Below are positions 9,276 to 17,745 of a stretch of DNA of 64,000 nt, piece by piece. Both the position numbers and the translations under genes were made by a program. Source of the DNA: Clostridiisalibacter paucivorans DSM 22131 (GTDB lineage: Bacteria; Bacillota; Clostridia; Tissierellales; Clostridiisalibacteraceae); the NCBI RefSeq assembly GCF_000620125.1, contig NZ_JHVL01000002.1, positions 1 to 64,000 on the forward strand, read 5' to 3'. Under the pieces are notes generated by a model. The model was not told the DNA's origin and did not search any database. It was given only the letters and a program-made list of their open reading frames with translations. The first letter of the stretch is position 1. The number at the start of each line of letters is the position of its first letter.

Positions 9276-9384
9276 AAAAGAGTTAGTAGTAAGTAGTTAA
9301 TAGTTCAATGAAGAAATTAAAAGGCTTTTAACCATTACCTACAACTACTAACTAATAACTACTAGCTAATAACTATAAACTATC
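9276..9384. repeat. TAGTAGT-rich imperfect palindromic repeat, copy 1
   Basis: The left arm carries AGTTAGTAGTAAGTAGTTAA and the right arm its imperfect complement (CTACTAACTAATAACTACTA). The left side resembles copy 2 at 22,468 in primary sequence and not only in symmetry. The right arm runs into glyS and supplies its last codons and its TAG stop at 9366-9368. It probably also works as a hairpin terminator for glyQS. Confidence 0.75.
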
Positions 9385-11444
9385 CTTGATAAATCACATA
9401 TAGTTAACATCATATCTGAAATAGACTTTATCAATGCTAACCTATTATTTTTTATATCTTTATCATCAGTCATAACCATTACATTGTCAAAAAATTCATC
9501 TATAGGTTGCCTTAATTCAATCAATGTATCCAATGCCTTATCATATTCTTTATCTTTTACTAAAAGTTTAACTACATCTTTTAATTCATCATATTTTCTA
9601 TATAATTCTTTTTCCTTTTCTTCTGACAACAGCGATGGATCTATATCATCGTTTTCAGCCTTATTAGCCATTGTAATTACTCGGTTAAATGCTGCAAGTA
9701 TTTCACCTAATTCCTCTTTTTCAAGCCATTTATTCAACTCATTGGCTCTCAAGAGAATATCCGACACATCATCTATGGTATTTATAACTGCGTCTATTAC
9801 GTCATATCTTATTCCCATATCTATAAACATATTCTTCATTCTTCCTTTAAAGAAGGACAATATATTCTCTTTTACTTTTCCATAATCAAACTCAAATTCT
9901 AGTTCTCTATATACATCTAAACTAAGGTCTATAAGTTTAGATAAAGGCAATGTTAAATTTTTATCGAGTATTATATTTATAATACCTAAAGACTGTCTTC
10001 TCAGACCATAAGGATCTTGAGAGCCTGTAGGCTGTAATCCTATTGCAAAACATCCTGATATAGTATCTATTTTATCTGCTATACCCAAAATAGCCCCTGA
10101 TGTAGTTGTTGGAAGACTATCTCCAGAAAATCTAGGTAAATAGTGTTCAAATATAGCTGTACTTACTATATGATTTTCCCCAGATTTCAATGCATATTCT
10201 CTACCCATAATTCCTTGTAATTCTGTAAATTCATTTACCATTTTAGTTACAAGGTCCCCTTTAGCTAGGTATGATGCCCTTTTAATATTTTTTATAGTTT
10301 CATCTCCTAATTCCAAATATCTTGCTATATTCTCAGCTAATTTTCCATCTCTCAATGATTTATCATATACTGTACCCAATTCTTTTTGAAAGACTATATC
10401 CTTTAATCCATCAATATAATCCTCAAGTTTTTTCTTTGTATCCTCATTGTAAAAGAATTTAGCATCTTCTAACCTAGCATCTAATACCTTTTCATTACCT
10501 TTTGTTACTATATCAATGTAGTTTTCATCCCCATTTCTTACAGCTATAAAATATGGCATTAGATTCCCATTATCATCAACTACTGGATAGTACCTCTGAT
10601 GTTCCTTCATAGGTGTTGTTATTACCTCTTTAGGCAAAGAAAGATATTCTTCTTTTATTCTTCCTATGAGAGGAGTTGGATATTCAACTATGTATGTAAG
10701 CTCATCCAACAATTCCTCATCTTCAAGTACATTTCCGCCTTTTTCTTTTGCTAATTTGTCACAACCTGTCTTTATCATACTTCTTCTTTTATTATCTTCA
10801 ACAATAACATAGTTTTCCTCTAATTTAGATAGATATTCATTAACATTGTCTATAACAATGTTAGAAGAACCTAAAAATCTATGTCCTCTAGTTACATTAG
10901 AGGCCTGTATACCCTCTAAATCAAATGGAATTATTTTATCATTAAATATTGCCATAATCCATCTTATGGGTCTAGCAAACTTTAAATTTTTTCCTCCCCA
11001 TTTCATAGGCTTGGGAAATCCTATGGATTTAATTATTTCTGCTAATTTCACTTTTAAGATTTCTATACTGCTTCCACCAGAAATAAATTTATGTGCATAT
11101 ACATACTCTTCACCTTTATATTCTTTAATAATTATATTATCTAAATCTACTCCCTGACCTCTAGCAAATCCCAATAATGCCTTTGAAGGATTGCCGTCTT
11201 TATCATATGCAATTCTTTTAGCAGGCCCTTTAACTGTCTCTTCTAAATCAGCCTGAGTTTCTCCTATATCTTCTACTATGAGTACAAGTCTTCTAGGCGT
11301 AGCATATACAGTTACTTCCCCAAATTCTATACGGTTTTCCCTTAACATTTTTTCATTATTATTTTGAAGTTGTTTCAATGCCTCATCTATAAATCTAAAA
11401 GGAATTTCCTCAGTTCCTATCTCCAATAAAAATTTATTTTTCAT
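9366..11444 (-). CDS. glyS: Glycyl-tRNA synthetase beta subunit
   Basis: GlyS is the tRNA-binding subunit of the alpha2-beta2 bacterial glycyl-tRNA synthetase. The 692-residue length is normal. The N-terminal [19 protein letters not shown], the [20 protein letters not shown] motif and a helical anticodon-binding C-terminus are all present. Its start overlaps the end of glyQ by 11 bases, so translation is coupled. The last residues (VYSY) and the stop codon are encoded by the TAGTAGT-type repeat, so the natural C-terminus may have been replaced by a few residues. It is controlled through the T-box in front of glyQ. Confidence 0.97.
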   Translation of the reverse strand: MKNKFLLEIGTEEIPFRFIDEALKQLQNNNEKMLRENRIEFGEVTVYATPRRLVLIVEDIGETQADLEETVKGPAKRIAYDKDGNPSKALLGFARGQGVDLDNIIIKEYKGEEYVYAHKFISGGSSIEILKVKLAEIIKSIGFPKPMKWGGKNLKFARPIRWIMAIFNDKIIPFDLEGIQASNVTRGHRFLGSSNIVIDNVNEYLSKLEENYVIVEDNKRRSMIKTGCDKLAKEKGGNVLEDEELLDELTYIVEYPTPLIGRIKEEYLSLPKEVITTPMKEHQRYYPVVDDNGNLMPYFIAVRNGDENYIDIVTKGNEKVLDARLEDAKFFYNEDTKKKLEDYIDGLKDIVFQKELGTVYDKSLRDGKLAENIARYLELGDETIKNIKRASYLAKGDLVTKMVNEFTELQGIMGREYALKSGENHIVSTAIFEHYLPRFSGDSLPTTTSGAILGIADKIDTISGCFAIGLQPTGSQDPYGLRRQSLGIINIILDKNLTLPLSKLIDLSLDVYRELEFEFDYGKVKENILSFFKGRMKNMFIDMGIRYDVIDAVINTIDDVSDILLRANELNKWLEKEELGEILAAFNRVITMANKAENDDIDPSLLSEEKEKELYRKYDELKDVVKLLVKDKEYDKALDTLIELRQPIDEFFDNVMVMTDDKDIKNNRLALIKSISDMMLTICDLSRIVYSY

Positions 11445-12321
11445 CTATATTCACTCCCTTCAAAAGTGGGAAACCCATTTCTTCACGAGTTTCTATATAT
11501 TTAGATGCTATAGCTTTAGCTAGATTTCTAACTTTTCCTATATAACCGGTTCTTTCATTTACGCTTATAGCACCCTTAGCATCTAAAACATTAAATGTAT
11601 GAGAACATTTAAGGACAAAATCATATGCAGGATATACAAGTCCTCGTTTTATAAGCCTATTTGCTTGAGACTCATAAGTGGCAAAGAGATCAAATAGTAC
11701 CTTTGAGTCTGCTTCTTCAAAGCTATATACGGAATGCTCATACTCTGCTTGTCTAAATATCTCTCCATATTTTATTCCTTCAACCCACTCTATATCGAAG
11801 ATATTGTTTACATCCTGTAGATACATAGCTATTCTTTCCAATCCATAGGTAAGTTCTGCTGATTCTAAATCACAATTTATGCCACCTACTTGTTGAAAAT
11901 AAGTAAATTGTGTAATTTCCATACCATCTAGCCAAACTTCCCATCCTAGACCCCATGCACCAAGTGTGGGAGCCTCCCAATTATCCTCTACAAATCTTAT
12001 ATCATGTTTAATAGGGTCTATTCCTATAGCCTTAAGACTATCTAAATATAACTCTTGTACATCTTCTGGTGATGGTTTAAGTATTACTTGCATTTGATGA
12101 TGCTGATAAACCCTATTGGGATTTTCTCCATACCTTGCATCTGCTGGTCTCCTCGAAGGCTCAACATAGACAACTTTCCAAGGTTCTGGTCCTACAGCTC
12201 TTAGAAAAGTATTGGGATTCATAGTTCCCGCTCCTTTTTCTACATCATAGGGTTGCATTACTACACATCCCTTTTCTCCCCAATATTTTTGTAACTTCAT
12301 AATTAATTCCTGAAAATACAT
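11434..12321 (-). CDS. glyQ: Glycyl-tRNA synthetase alpha subunit
   Basis: GlyQ is the catalytic class II subunit that activates glycine. The 295-residue protein has the hallmark start [20 protein letters not shown], the [15 protein letters not shown] motif, and [13 protein letters not shown]-like motif 2 (here [18 protein letters not shown]). I chose ATG 12321 because GGAGGG lies eight bases upstream; the longer in-frame version would run back through the T-box terminator. It is the first gene of the T-box-controlled glyQ-glyS unit. Confidence 0.97.
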   Translation of the reverse strand: MYFQELIMKLQKYWGEKGCVVMQPYDVEKGAGTMNPNTFLRAVGPEPWKVVYVEPSRRPADARYGENPNRVYQHHQMQVILKPSPEDVQELYLDSLKAIGIDPIKHDIRFVEDNWEAPTLGAWGLGWEVWLDGMEITQFTYFQQVGGINCDLESAELTYGLERIAMYLQDVNNIFDIEWVEGIKYGEIFRQAEYEHSVYSFEEADSKVLFDLFATYESQANRLIKRGLVYPAYDFVLKCSHTFNVLDAKGAISVNERTGYIGKVRNLAKAIASKYIETREEMGFPLLKGVNIDEK

Positions 12322-12349
12322 TTTATATCCCTCCATTCCTTTTCTCTTT

Positions 12350-12569
12350 ACAAAAAATATAAAACCTTCCATCCCTATGTATAGGGACGGAAGGTTTCTC
12401 TTCCGCGGTTCCACCCTATTTGGCACATAATATATGTACCCTCTTTAAATAAATGCTCAAAAGCTCCCTTCACACAGAAAAATATATCAGGTTTCCACCA
12501 TCCCCGACTCTCTTTATATATTTTTCTAGTTACTCTTCTTCATCATAGCACTTTATCTATAATTTATAT
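12350..12569 (-). promoter_or_regulatory. Glycyl T-box riboswitch with terminator, before glyQS
   Basis: Read on the minus strand the leader contains the antiterminator T-box core GGGTGGAACCGCGG (12403-12416) and a strong terminator hairpin (12362-12397) with its T-run. A Stem I has AGAGAG and GGTGGAAACC elements. The specifier region reads GGGAGCTTTTGAGC, compatible with a GGA glycine codon, although its exact register is not certain. Uncharged tRNA-Gly should bind and allow read-through into glyQ-glyS. Confidence 0.92.
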
Positions 12570-12575
12570 ATAGAT

Positions 12576-12604
12576 AATTTAGCAGATTATTCTTTCATTG
12601 TCAA
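12576..12604 (-). promoter_or_regulatory. Sigma-A promoter for the glyQS T-box transcript
   Basis: On the minus strand a perfect -35 TTGACA (12599-12604) is followed by a 17-base spacer and a -10 TAAATT (12576-12581). The start site would lie near 12569, directly before T-box Stem I. The -35 box sits just before the DUF4342 stop codon, so promoter and gene end are packed together. Confidence 0.7.
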
Positions 12605-12609
12605 TACTA

Positions 12610-13107
12610 TTAAATATCTTCATCTTCATAAAACTCCTCATCTTCTACCTCTGTATAGCTATTCTCACTTTTTCTTTTTGTGACATTTCGTACCTTTTCT
12701 ATTGTTTTTCCTGCCATCTTATTTATGTTAACTATTTCACCATCTTCTTTAACTATCTCTATACTACATTTTGTCATAAGTGCTGCTGCAACACCTATTG
12801 CTGTTATAGGTGGTGAAATTATAGCACCTATTGCACCTGCTGTTACTGGAACATTCATTATTATTTCATCATCTTTTTTAAGGGTTATTTTTGTTACATT
12901 GCCCTTTCTAACATATTGCTTTATCTTATCTACTATTTCGTCTCCTTTTCCAGTTATATTTTGAGACCATGACTTCTCTCTATTTTCTAATTCAATCAAT
13001 GCCTCTACAACATCTCCATCATATTTTTCCAAAAGCTCCTTGGCCTCTTTATAGCCTATTCCTGACCTTTCCCTTATAGTATCAATGTCTTCAAGTCTTA
13101 TTCCCAT
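12610..13107 (-). CDS. DUF4342 domain protein with N-terminal UBA/TS-N-like domain
   Basis: The 165-residue protein begins with a three-helix UBA/TS-N-type segment (residues 1-40, IRERSGIGYKEAKELLEKYD), like the start of EF-Ts. A DUF4342 part follows, with a glycine/alanine-rich hydrophobic stretch (VPVTAGAIGAIISPPITAIG) that may be a membrane hairpin, and a very acidic tail. No function is established. The ATG at 13107 follows GGGAGGG. It comes 23 bases after recO, and its end overlaps the glyQS promoter region. It may be co-transcribed with yqzL-recO. Confidence 0.8.
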   Translation of the reverse strand: MGIRLEDIDTIRERSGIGYKEAKELLEKYDGDVVEALIELENREKSWSQNITGKGDEIVDKIKQYVRKGNVTKITLKKDDEIIMNVPVTAGAIGAIISPPITAIGVAAALMTKCSIEIVKEDGEIVNINKMAGKTIEKVRNVTKRKSENSYTEVEDEEFYEDEDI

Positions 13108-13130
13108 AACTGTCCCTCCCCATATTTTTT

Positions 13131-13874
13131 TCATTTTATCGCTTTTAACACCTTTAAAGAATTAAAAATCCTTTTATCTATATGAGCTATTATATAACTA
13201 TGCAATATATCTCCTATACTTTTTTCTTCCTCAACAGTAAGACTAATTTCTTCCAAACAATCTAACTTAATATATAATAATACCTTTAATTTCTGTTGTA
13301 TGTTGTTAGATATATTTCTCACAGATTTATCTCCATTTATACAGTTTTTACATAATACACCACCTGATAAAACACTAAATCCTAAAAACTCTTCTATATT
13401 AGTTCCACAATTTACACAACTATCCAACTGAGGTCTGTATCCAATAAAACTTATATACTTAATTTCAAAGGCATAAACTAACTTTAAATAGTCTTTTTCC
13501 ATATGAGAAAGCACCAATAAAGTTTTTAATAATAAATTAAACACTTTATCATTTTGCTCTAATTCAGGCATTCCAAAGTCTACTAGCTCTACTATATAAC
13601 TGGCATATGCAAGCTTTTCCAAGTCATTCCTTAAACTATAAAAAGAATTTATTATGTCTCCTTGATTCATATGATAAAAATTTCTACCTTTATACAAAAT
13701 CAAATCGCTATAACAAAACACATTGGTACTAGGCATAAGTCTGCTTTTAGGCCTTCTTGATCCCTTTGCTATTGATTGTACTTTCCCATTTTTTTTAGTC
13801 AGTATAGTAAGTATTTTATCTAAATCATTAAATTTAGTTTCCCTAAGAACTATCCCTTGAGTGTTTATTAACAT
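13131..13874 (-). CDS. recO: DNA repair protein RecO
   Basis: RecO works with RecR and RecF to load RecA onto SSB-coated single-stranded DNA. The 247-residue protein has the N-terminal OB fold (INTQGIVLRETKFNDLDKIL, then KGSRRPKSRL) and a zinc site made by Cys153, Cys156, Cys175 and Cys178. It lies between yqzL and the DUF4342 gene, matching the conserved era-yqzL-recO order. Confidence 0.95.
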   Translation of the reverse strand: MLINTQGIVLRETKFNDLDKILTILTKKNGKVQSIAKGSRRPKSRLMPSTNVFCYSDLILYKGRNFYHMNQGDIINSFYSLRNDLEKLAYASYIVELVDFGMPELEQNDKVFNLLLKTLLVLSHMEKDYLKLVYAFEIKYISFIGYRPQLDSCVNCGTNIEEFLGFSVLSGGVLCKNCINGDKSVRNISNNIQQKLKVLLYIKLDCLEEISLTVEEEKSIGDILHSYIIAHIDKRIFNSLKVLKAIK

Positions 13875-13888
13875 TTTTGCACCTCATA

Positions 13889-14023
13889 CTATATACCTGA
13901 AACCACTTTGCCTTTATTATCTCTATTTTTTGATTTGCACTTTTTCCTGCTATCCCTATAGTAAAGATATGCTTCAATTTTTCCAGTTGCTTTAAATATA
14001 TTCCACATTTCATCTAATAACAT
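13889..14023 (-). CDS. YqzL-family small protein
   Basis: This is a 44-residue small gene. The N-terminus MLLDEMWNIFKATGKIEAYL resembles the YqzL family, a short Firmicute protein found between era and recO, and the position here is exactly that. The C-terminal half is basic. The ATG at 14023 lies seven bases after GGAGG; an ATG six bases upstream is too close to it. Its function is unknown. It is probably the first gene of the yqzL-recO-DUF4342 unit. Confidence 0.85.
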   Translation of the reverse strand: MLLDEMWNIFKATGKIEAYLYYRDSRKKCKSKNRDNKGKVVSGI

Positions 14024-14081
14024 AGTCATATCCTCCCTAATATTGAGTTTATATAAATAGTATATAAATAGTTTGGTTCTT

Positions 14082-14150
14082 TATATATTAAATATACAAT
14101 GTAAAAAGTGTTATCAATGTAAAGTTACAGACAAAATGTAAAGTATAATT
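14082..14150. repeat. Three direct TTTACATT repeats before yqzL-recO
   Basis: On the minus strand TTTACATT occurs three times at spacings of about 19 and 18 bases between the era stop codon and yqzL. The third copy overlaps likely promoter sequence (TTTTACATTGTATATTT). The near-regular spacing suggests a protein-binding array, but this is only pattern evidence. Confidence 0.4.
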
Positions 14151-15037
14151 TATTTATATCCCATTCTCTTTACTATATTTTCTTTATCTCTCCAATTTTT
14201 ACTAACTTTAACCCATAAATCTAAATAAATTTTGCTTCCCAATAATCTTTCTATATCAATTCTGGCACTTTTTCCAATTCCTTTAAGTTTTCTACCATTT
14301 TTACCTATTATTATACCTTTATGAGAATCTCTCTCACAATATATAGTAGCTAAAATATCTATTATTTCACCGTCTTTCCTTTTTTCTATCTTATTTATAT
14401 CTACAGCTATGCCGTGAGGTATCTCTTGATCTAAATAATGCAATGCCTTCTCTCTGATTATTTCTCCTATTATGAGCCTTTCTGGTTGATCAGTTATCAT
14501 ATCTTTTGGAAAATATTGAGGTCCTTCAGGAATTATTTCTTTCAATACTTCTATAAGATTATTTATATTTTTACCATTCAAAGATGATATTGGCACTATA
14601 TTATCAAATACATTATATGCTTCAAATTGTTTTACTATATCCACTATTTTGTCTTTCTTCAATCTATCTATTTTATTTAACACCAATACCTTAGGCGTAT
14701 TTATATGGGCTAACTGATTTATTATATAGTCATCTCCCTTGCCTACAGAACTATCCTCATCAGTCATAAATATAATTACATCTACTTCTTTTAGCGCATC
14801 CCATGCTACATTTGTCATATACTTACCCAATTTATTTTTAGGTTTATGTATACCTGGAGTATCTAAAAAAACTATCTGAAAGTCATCTTCTGTATATACA
14901 CATTGAATCTTATTCCTAGTAGTTTGAGGTTTATTAGACATTATAGCTATTTTTTCACCTATTATTTTATTTATTAATGTTGATTTACCTACATTTGGTC
15001 GTCCAACTATTGTTACAAATCCTGATTTATAACTCAT
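14150..15037 (-). CDS. era: GTPase Era
   Basis: Era is an essential GTPase that binds the 3' end of 16S rRNA during 30S subunit assembly. The 295-residue protein has G1 (GRPNVGKST), G3 (DTPGIH), G4 (NKID) and a C-terminal KH domain (IIIGKNGRKLKGIGKSAR). Its start overlaps the end of cdd by 11 bases, the conserved cdd-era coupling. It is the last gene of the long yqfC-to-era run. Confidence 0.97.
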   Translation of the reverse strand: MSYKSGFVTIVGRPNVGKSTLINKIIGEKIAIMSNKPQTTRNKIQCVYTEDDFQIVFLDTPGIHKPKNKLGKYMTNVAWDALKEVDVIIFMTDEDSSVGKGDDYIINQLAHINTPKVLVLNKIDRLKKDKIVDIVKQFEAYNVFDNIVPISSLNGKNINNLIEVLKEIIPEGPQYFPKDMITDQPERLIIGEIIREKALHYLDQEIPHGIAVDINKIEKRKDGEIIDILATIYCERDSHKGIIIGKNGRKLKGIGKSARIDIERLLGSKIYLDLWVKVSKNWRDKENIVKRMGYK

Positions 15038-15443
15038 TACATCTCTCCTCTTTATTTTTCAAGTCTTCAGGCCCAAAACTATTGGGTAGAAGTTCCTCCA
15101 AAGTATATTCTTTAAAATTGTTCTCATCTTTAGCAATTATTACATGCATATTCTTGTTAAATTCCCTCATTACTTGTCTACACACTCCACAAGGATATGT
15201 GAATTCAGAATCTCCTATTATAACTATAGTTTCTATGTCTCTATGACCCTCTGACACAGCTTTAAATATTGCAGTTCTCTCTGCACAATTAGTAGGGGTA
15301 TAAGAAGCTGATTCTATATTACATCCTGTATATATCTTTCCTGATTTTGTAATTAATGCTGCTCCTACATGAAATCTAGAATAAGGGACATAGGCATTTT
15401 TTCTTGCCTTTATAGCCATATTTATAAGTTTTTTTTTGTTCAT
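15027..15443 (-). CDS. cdd: Cytidine deaminase
   Basis: The enzyme converts cytidine and deoxycytidine to uridine forms in pyrimidine salvage. The 138-residue length fits the tetrameric small form. The zinc site and proton donor are Cys53, Glu55 (TNCAERTA), Cys85 and Cys88 (PCGVCRQ). The start ATG follows the stop codon of the DUF3048 lipoprotein gene without a gap, and its 3' end overlaps era. Confidence 0.97.
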   Translation of the reverse strand: MNKKKLINMAIKARKNAYVPYSRFHVGAALITKSGKIYTGCNIESASYTPTNCAERTAIFKAVSEGHRDIETIVIIGDSEFTYPCGVCRQVMREFNKNMHVIIAKDENNFKEYTLEELLPNSFGPEDLKNKEERCNEL

Positions 15444-16517
15444 TTAATCACCCTGCTCTATATTAATATCTGTATCTGTTTTTACCACTTGTATCCATGT
15501 AACTCCAGGATTTAAGACTATTTCTTCTCCTAATTCATCATAAAATAATGTCTTTGACCTTCTACTGTCTTTTTTCCATTTCACTGGTATAGACTTTCCA
15601 CCAGTTATATATATACCCTTTCCTTGACCAACTAAACTAATAGACAGTCTTCCTTCACTATCTATTATTCTAGTTTTGGCTCTTTGAATAATTATATTTT
15701 TTGCCGTTATAGGTGTTTCATCAGTTTCATCTATATGTAGCTTGCCATCTTTGTATCTTTTGTATTCCTTATTTTCTTCGTCATATACATATTTTGTCTT
15801 ATTATTTGAAAAATAATTTATATTTATTACCTTAGCCTCTTCTCCATCTATTTTTTTGAAATCTTCATTAAATTTAAAAGGCTGATAATCTCCTGTTGGT
15901 TTATATCCCCTTTGTTCTTGGGTCTCCCTTACCCTTTTCACACTGGAATATTCATTATGGGGGGGCCTTTTATTACTCTTTCCAGCCGACCTCCAAAATA
16001 CATATTTGCCTGTAGATTGGGCACTTATATCTGGTATACCAAGTCTTTTTACATCTAATTTAGCCTGTGGGCTACCTCCATCATGTACATATACAGCATC
16101 ATATTCCAAGGAAGCAGTTATAAAATAAGGTCTAGCACTTCTTATGGGACCAATTAAATCTGGATCATTTATTAAATATAATCCCATATATCTAGTTATC
16201 TTTCCTTCTGCTAAAAATTCATATATAATCTCAGCCTGATTTAATCCTGCTTGCCATCTTGCCCCCTTATGGTTATCAAACATAACCGCAACAGGTCTTC
16301 TATTTACTATTTCTTCTGGTGCATAAATTCCACTTAATGGAGAAGGTACGCCTTCTTTTTCTATTATTGGTTCTTCTTCCTCCTCTTCAGGCAATTTAGG
16401 TTTTTCTATAGCATCTTCTTTTTTATTTTCTTCATTGTTTACTGGTTTAGAACTTTTACAACCTGAAAGTGCCAATATAAAACATAAAATTAATAACAAC
16501 ATTACATTTTTTTTCAT
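15444..16517 (-). CDS. DUF3048 domain lipoprotein (YerB-like)
   Basis: The 357-residue predicted lipoprotein has a basic start (MKKNV), a hydrophobic core and the lipobox LALSGC, then an acidic Pro/Glu-rich linker. The DUF3048 region (PSPLSGIYAPEEIVNRRPVA, AEIIYEFLAEGKITRYMGLY, GPIRSARPYF) fills the rest. YerB of B. subtilis belongs to this family; the biochemical role is unclear, perhaps cell-envelope related. I chose ATG 16517 behind GGAGG; a longer start would overlap dgkA. It sits between dgkA/PAP2 and cdd, where B. subtilis has no such gene. Confidence 0.88.
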   Translation of the reverse strand: MKKNVMLLLILCFILALSGCKSSKPVNNEENKKEDAIEKPKLPEEEEEEPIIEKEGVPSPLSGIYAPEEIVNRRPVAVMFDNHKGARWQAGLNQAEIIYEFLAEGKITRYMGLYLINDPDLIGPIRSARPYFITASLEYDAVYVHDGGSPQAKLDVKRLGIPDISAQSTGKYVFWRSAGKSNKRPPHNEYSSVKRVRETQEQRGYKPTGDYQPFKFNEDFKKIDGEEAKVININYFSNNKTKYVYDEENKEYKRYKDGKLHIDETDETPITAKNIIIQRAKTRIIDSEGRLSISLVGQGKGIYITGGKSIPVKWKKDSRRSKTLFYDELGEEIVLNPGVTWIQVVKTDTDINIEQGD

Positions 16518-16575
16518 AAACCAACCTCCACTTTTAACTCTACTTCTTAGAATCAATGTCCAAGAATTGTTATTT

Positions 16576-17274
16576 TTATCCAAAAGCCTGAAATATAATT
16601 ACTGTTATAATTATACCAATTATCCCACCTAATATTACTTGTAATGTAGAATGGATTTTCCCTTCTATTCTGCTCTGAGCAACTAAAAAAGCACTAAAAA
16701 AAGTTAGAGTAGCTACAAGGGTATTTTCAGTAATAAATGTTATAGATGTAGATATGGCAAAAGATATGGCAGCATGTCCACTGATAATTCCACCTTTAAA
16801 TGCAGTCCCTTGTTTGCTAGTACTTTTTATTACAATTGTTATTATTGTTACTATAACTAAACTTATGAATGTCAAATGGATTGGAATCTGTTTTATTTTA
16901 GTTATAATATGATGGGTATATGGATTTACTCTATCAAACATTAATAGATATGCAACTATAATAGCATTTATTGCCGATACCAATACTGCTCCTGCGGCTA
17001 CATTTTTTGCTATTTTAGCCAATGGATGATATTCCTTAGTATAAATATCTATGGCTTTTTCAATAGCTGTATTAATCATCTCTGTTATAACTACTAACGA
17101 TATAGTAAAAAAAAGAATTATAAGCTCAACTCTACTAAAGTTAATAAATAAACTAAAAAATAGTACTAAAAATGCAGCCAAAGTATGTATCCTCATATTT
17201 CTTTGGGTCTTTAAAGTATATATAATACCTTCAACTGCATAGTTAAAACTATCTATAAGTTTTCTTACCCTCAT
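16576..17274 (-). CDS. Diacylglycerol/undecaprenol kinase fused to a PAP2-type phosphatase domain
   Basis: The 232-residue membrane protein joins two enzymes. Residues 1-115 are a DgkA-type kinase with the E-x2-N-x3-E site (Glu65, Asn68, Glu72), which in Gram-positives phosphorylates undecaprenol. Residues 125-232 are a PAP2 phosphatase-like domain with SGH at 165-167 and SR...H at 201-208. Gln212 stands where classic PAP2 enzymes have Asp; related fusions often have Glu here. The fusion could make and remove the phosphate on the lipid carrier for peptidoglycan. It keeps the dgkA position between ybeY and cdd. Confidence 0.9.
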   Translation of the reverse strand: MRVRKLIDSFNYAVEGIIYTLKTQRNMRIHTLAAFLVLFFSLFINFSRVELIILFFTISLVVITEMINTAIEKAIDIYTKEYHPLAKIAKNVAAGAVLVSAINAIIVAYLLMFDRVNPYTHHIITKIKQIPIHLTFISLVIVTIITIVIKSTSKQGTAFKGGIISGHAAISFAISTSITFITENTLVATLTFFSAFLVAQSRIEGKIHSTLQVILGGIIGIIITVIIFQAFG

Positions 17275-17292
17275 CTCAATACTCCCAATTCT

Positions 17293-17745
17293 TTATTTAA
17301 ATAATCCAAGATTTTTCATAACTTGTTTTTCTTTTTCTCTCATAATATTTTTTTCCTGTTCCTCCATATGATCATATCCCATAAGATGAAACATACTATG
17401 AGCTGTAAGATATGCCATTTCTCTTTCAAAGGAATGCCCAAACTCTTCTGATTGCCTTTTAGCTGTAATTGCCGATATAACTATATCTCCAAGCATAGGT
17501 AATTGTCCATCAAATAACGTATTATCTTCCATGGGAAAAGATAATACATCTGTTGGTCTATCTTTTCCCATATAGATTTTATTTAATTTCATTATTTCAT
17601 TATCATCTACTATTGAAATGCTCAATTCATAATCTTCAGTTCTACTTTCTATATTTAAGCATTCTTTTATAACTTCTTTGAGCATTTCTATCATTTCATT
17701 AGTTATTTCAATTTCCTGTTGTCTGTTATCCAATAATAAATCCAC
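17293..17745 (-). CDS. ybeY: Endoribonuclease YbeY (rRNA maturation)
   Basis: YbeY is a zinc-dependent endoribonuclease for 16S rRNA 3'-end maturation and ribosome quality control. The 150-residue protein shows the H-x3-H-x5-H metal motif at His116, His120 and His126 (AHSMFHLMGYDH), and the DVLSFPM motif. It starts with GTG directly behind the pgpH stop codon (TAAGTG), so it is tightly coupled to it. Confidence 0.95.
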   Translation of the reverse strand: MDLLLDNRQQEIEITNEMIEMLKEVIKECLNIESRTEDYELSISIVDDNEIMKLNKIYMGKDRPTDVLSFPMEDNTLFDGQLPMLGDIVISAITAKRQSEEFGHSFEREMAYLTAHSMFHLMGYDHMEEQEKNIMREKEKQVMKNLGLFK

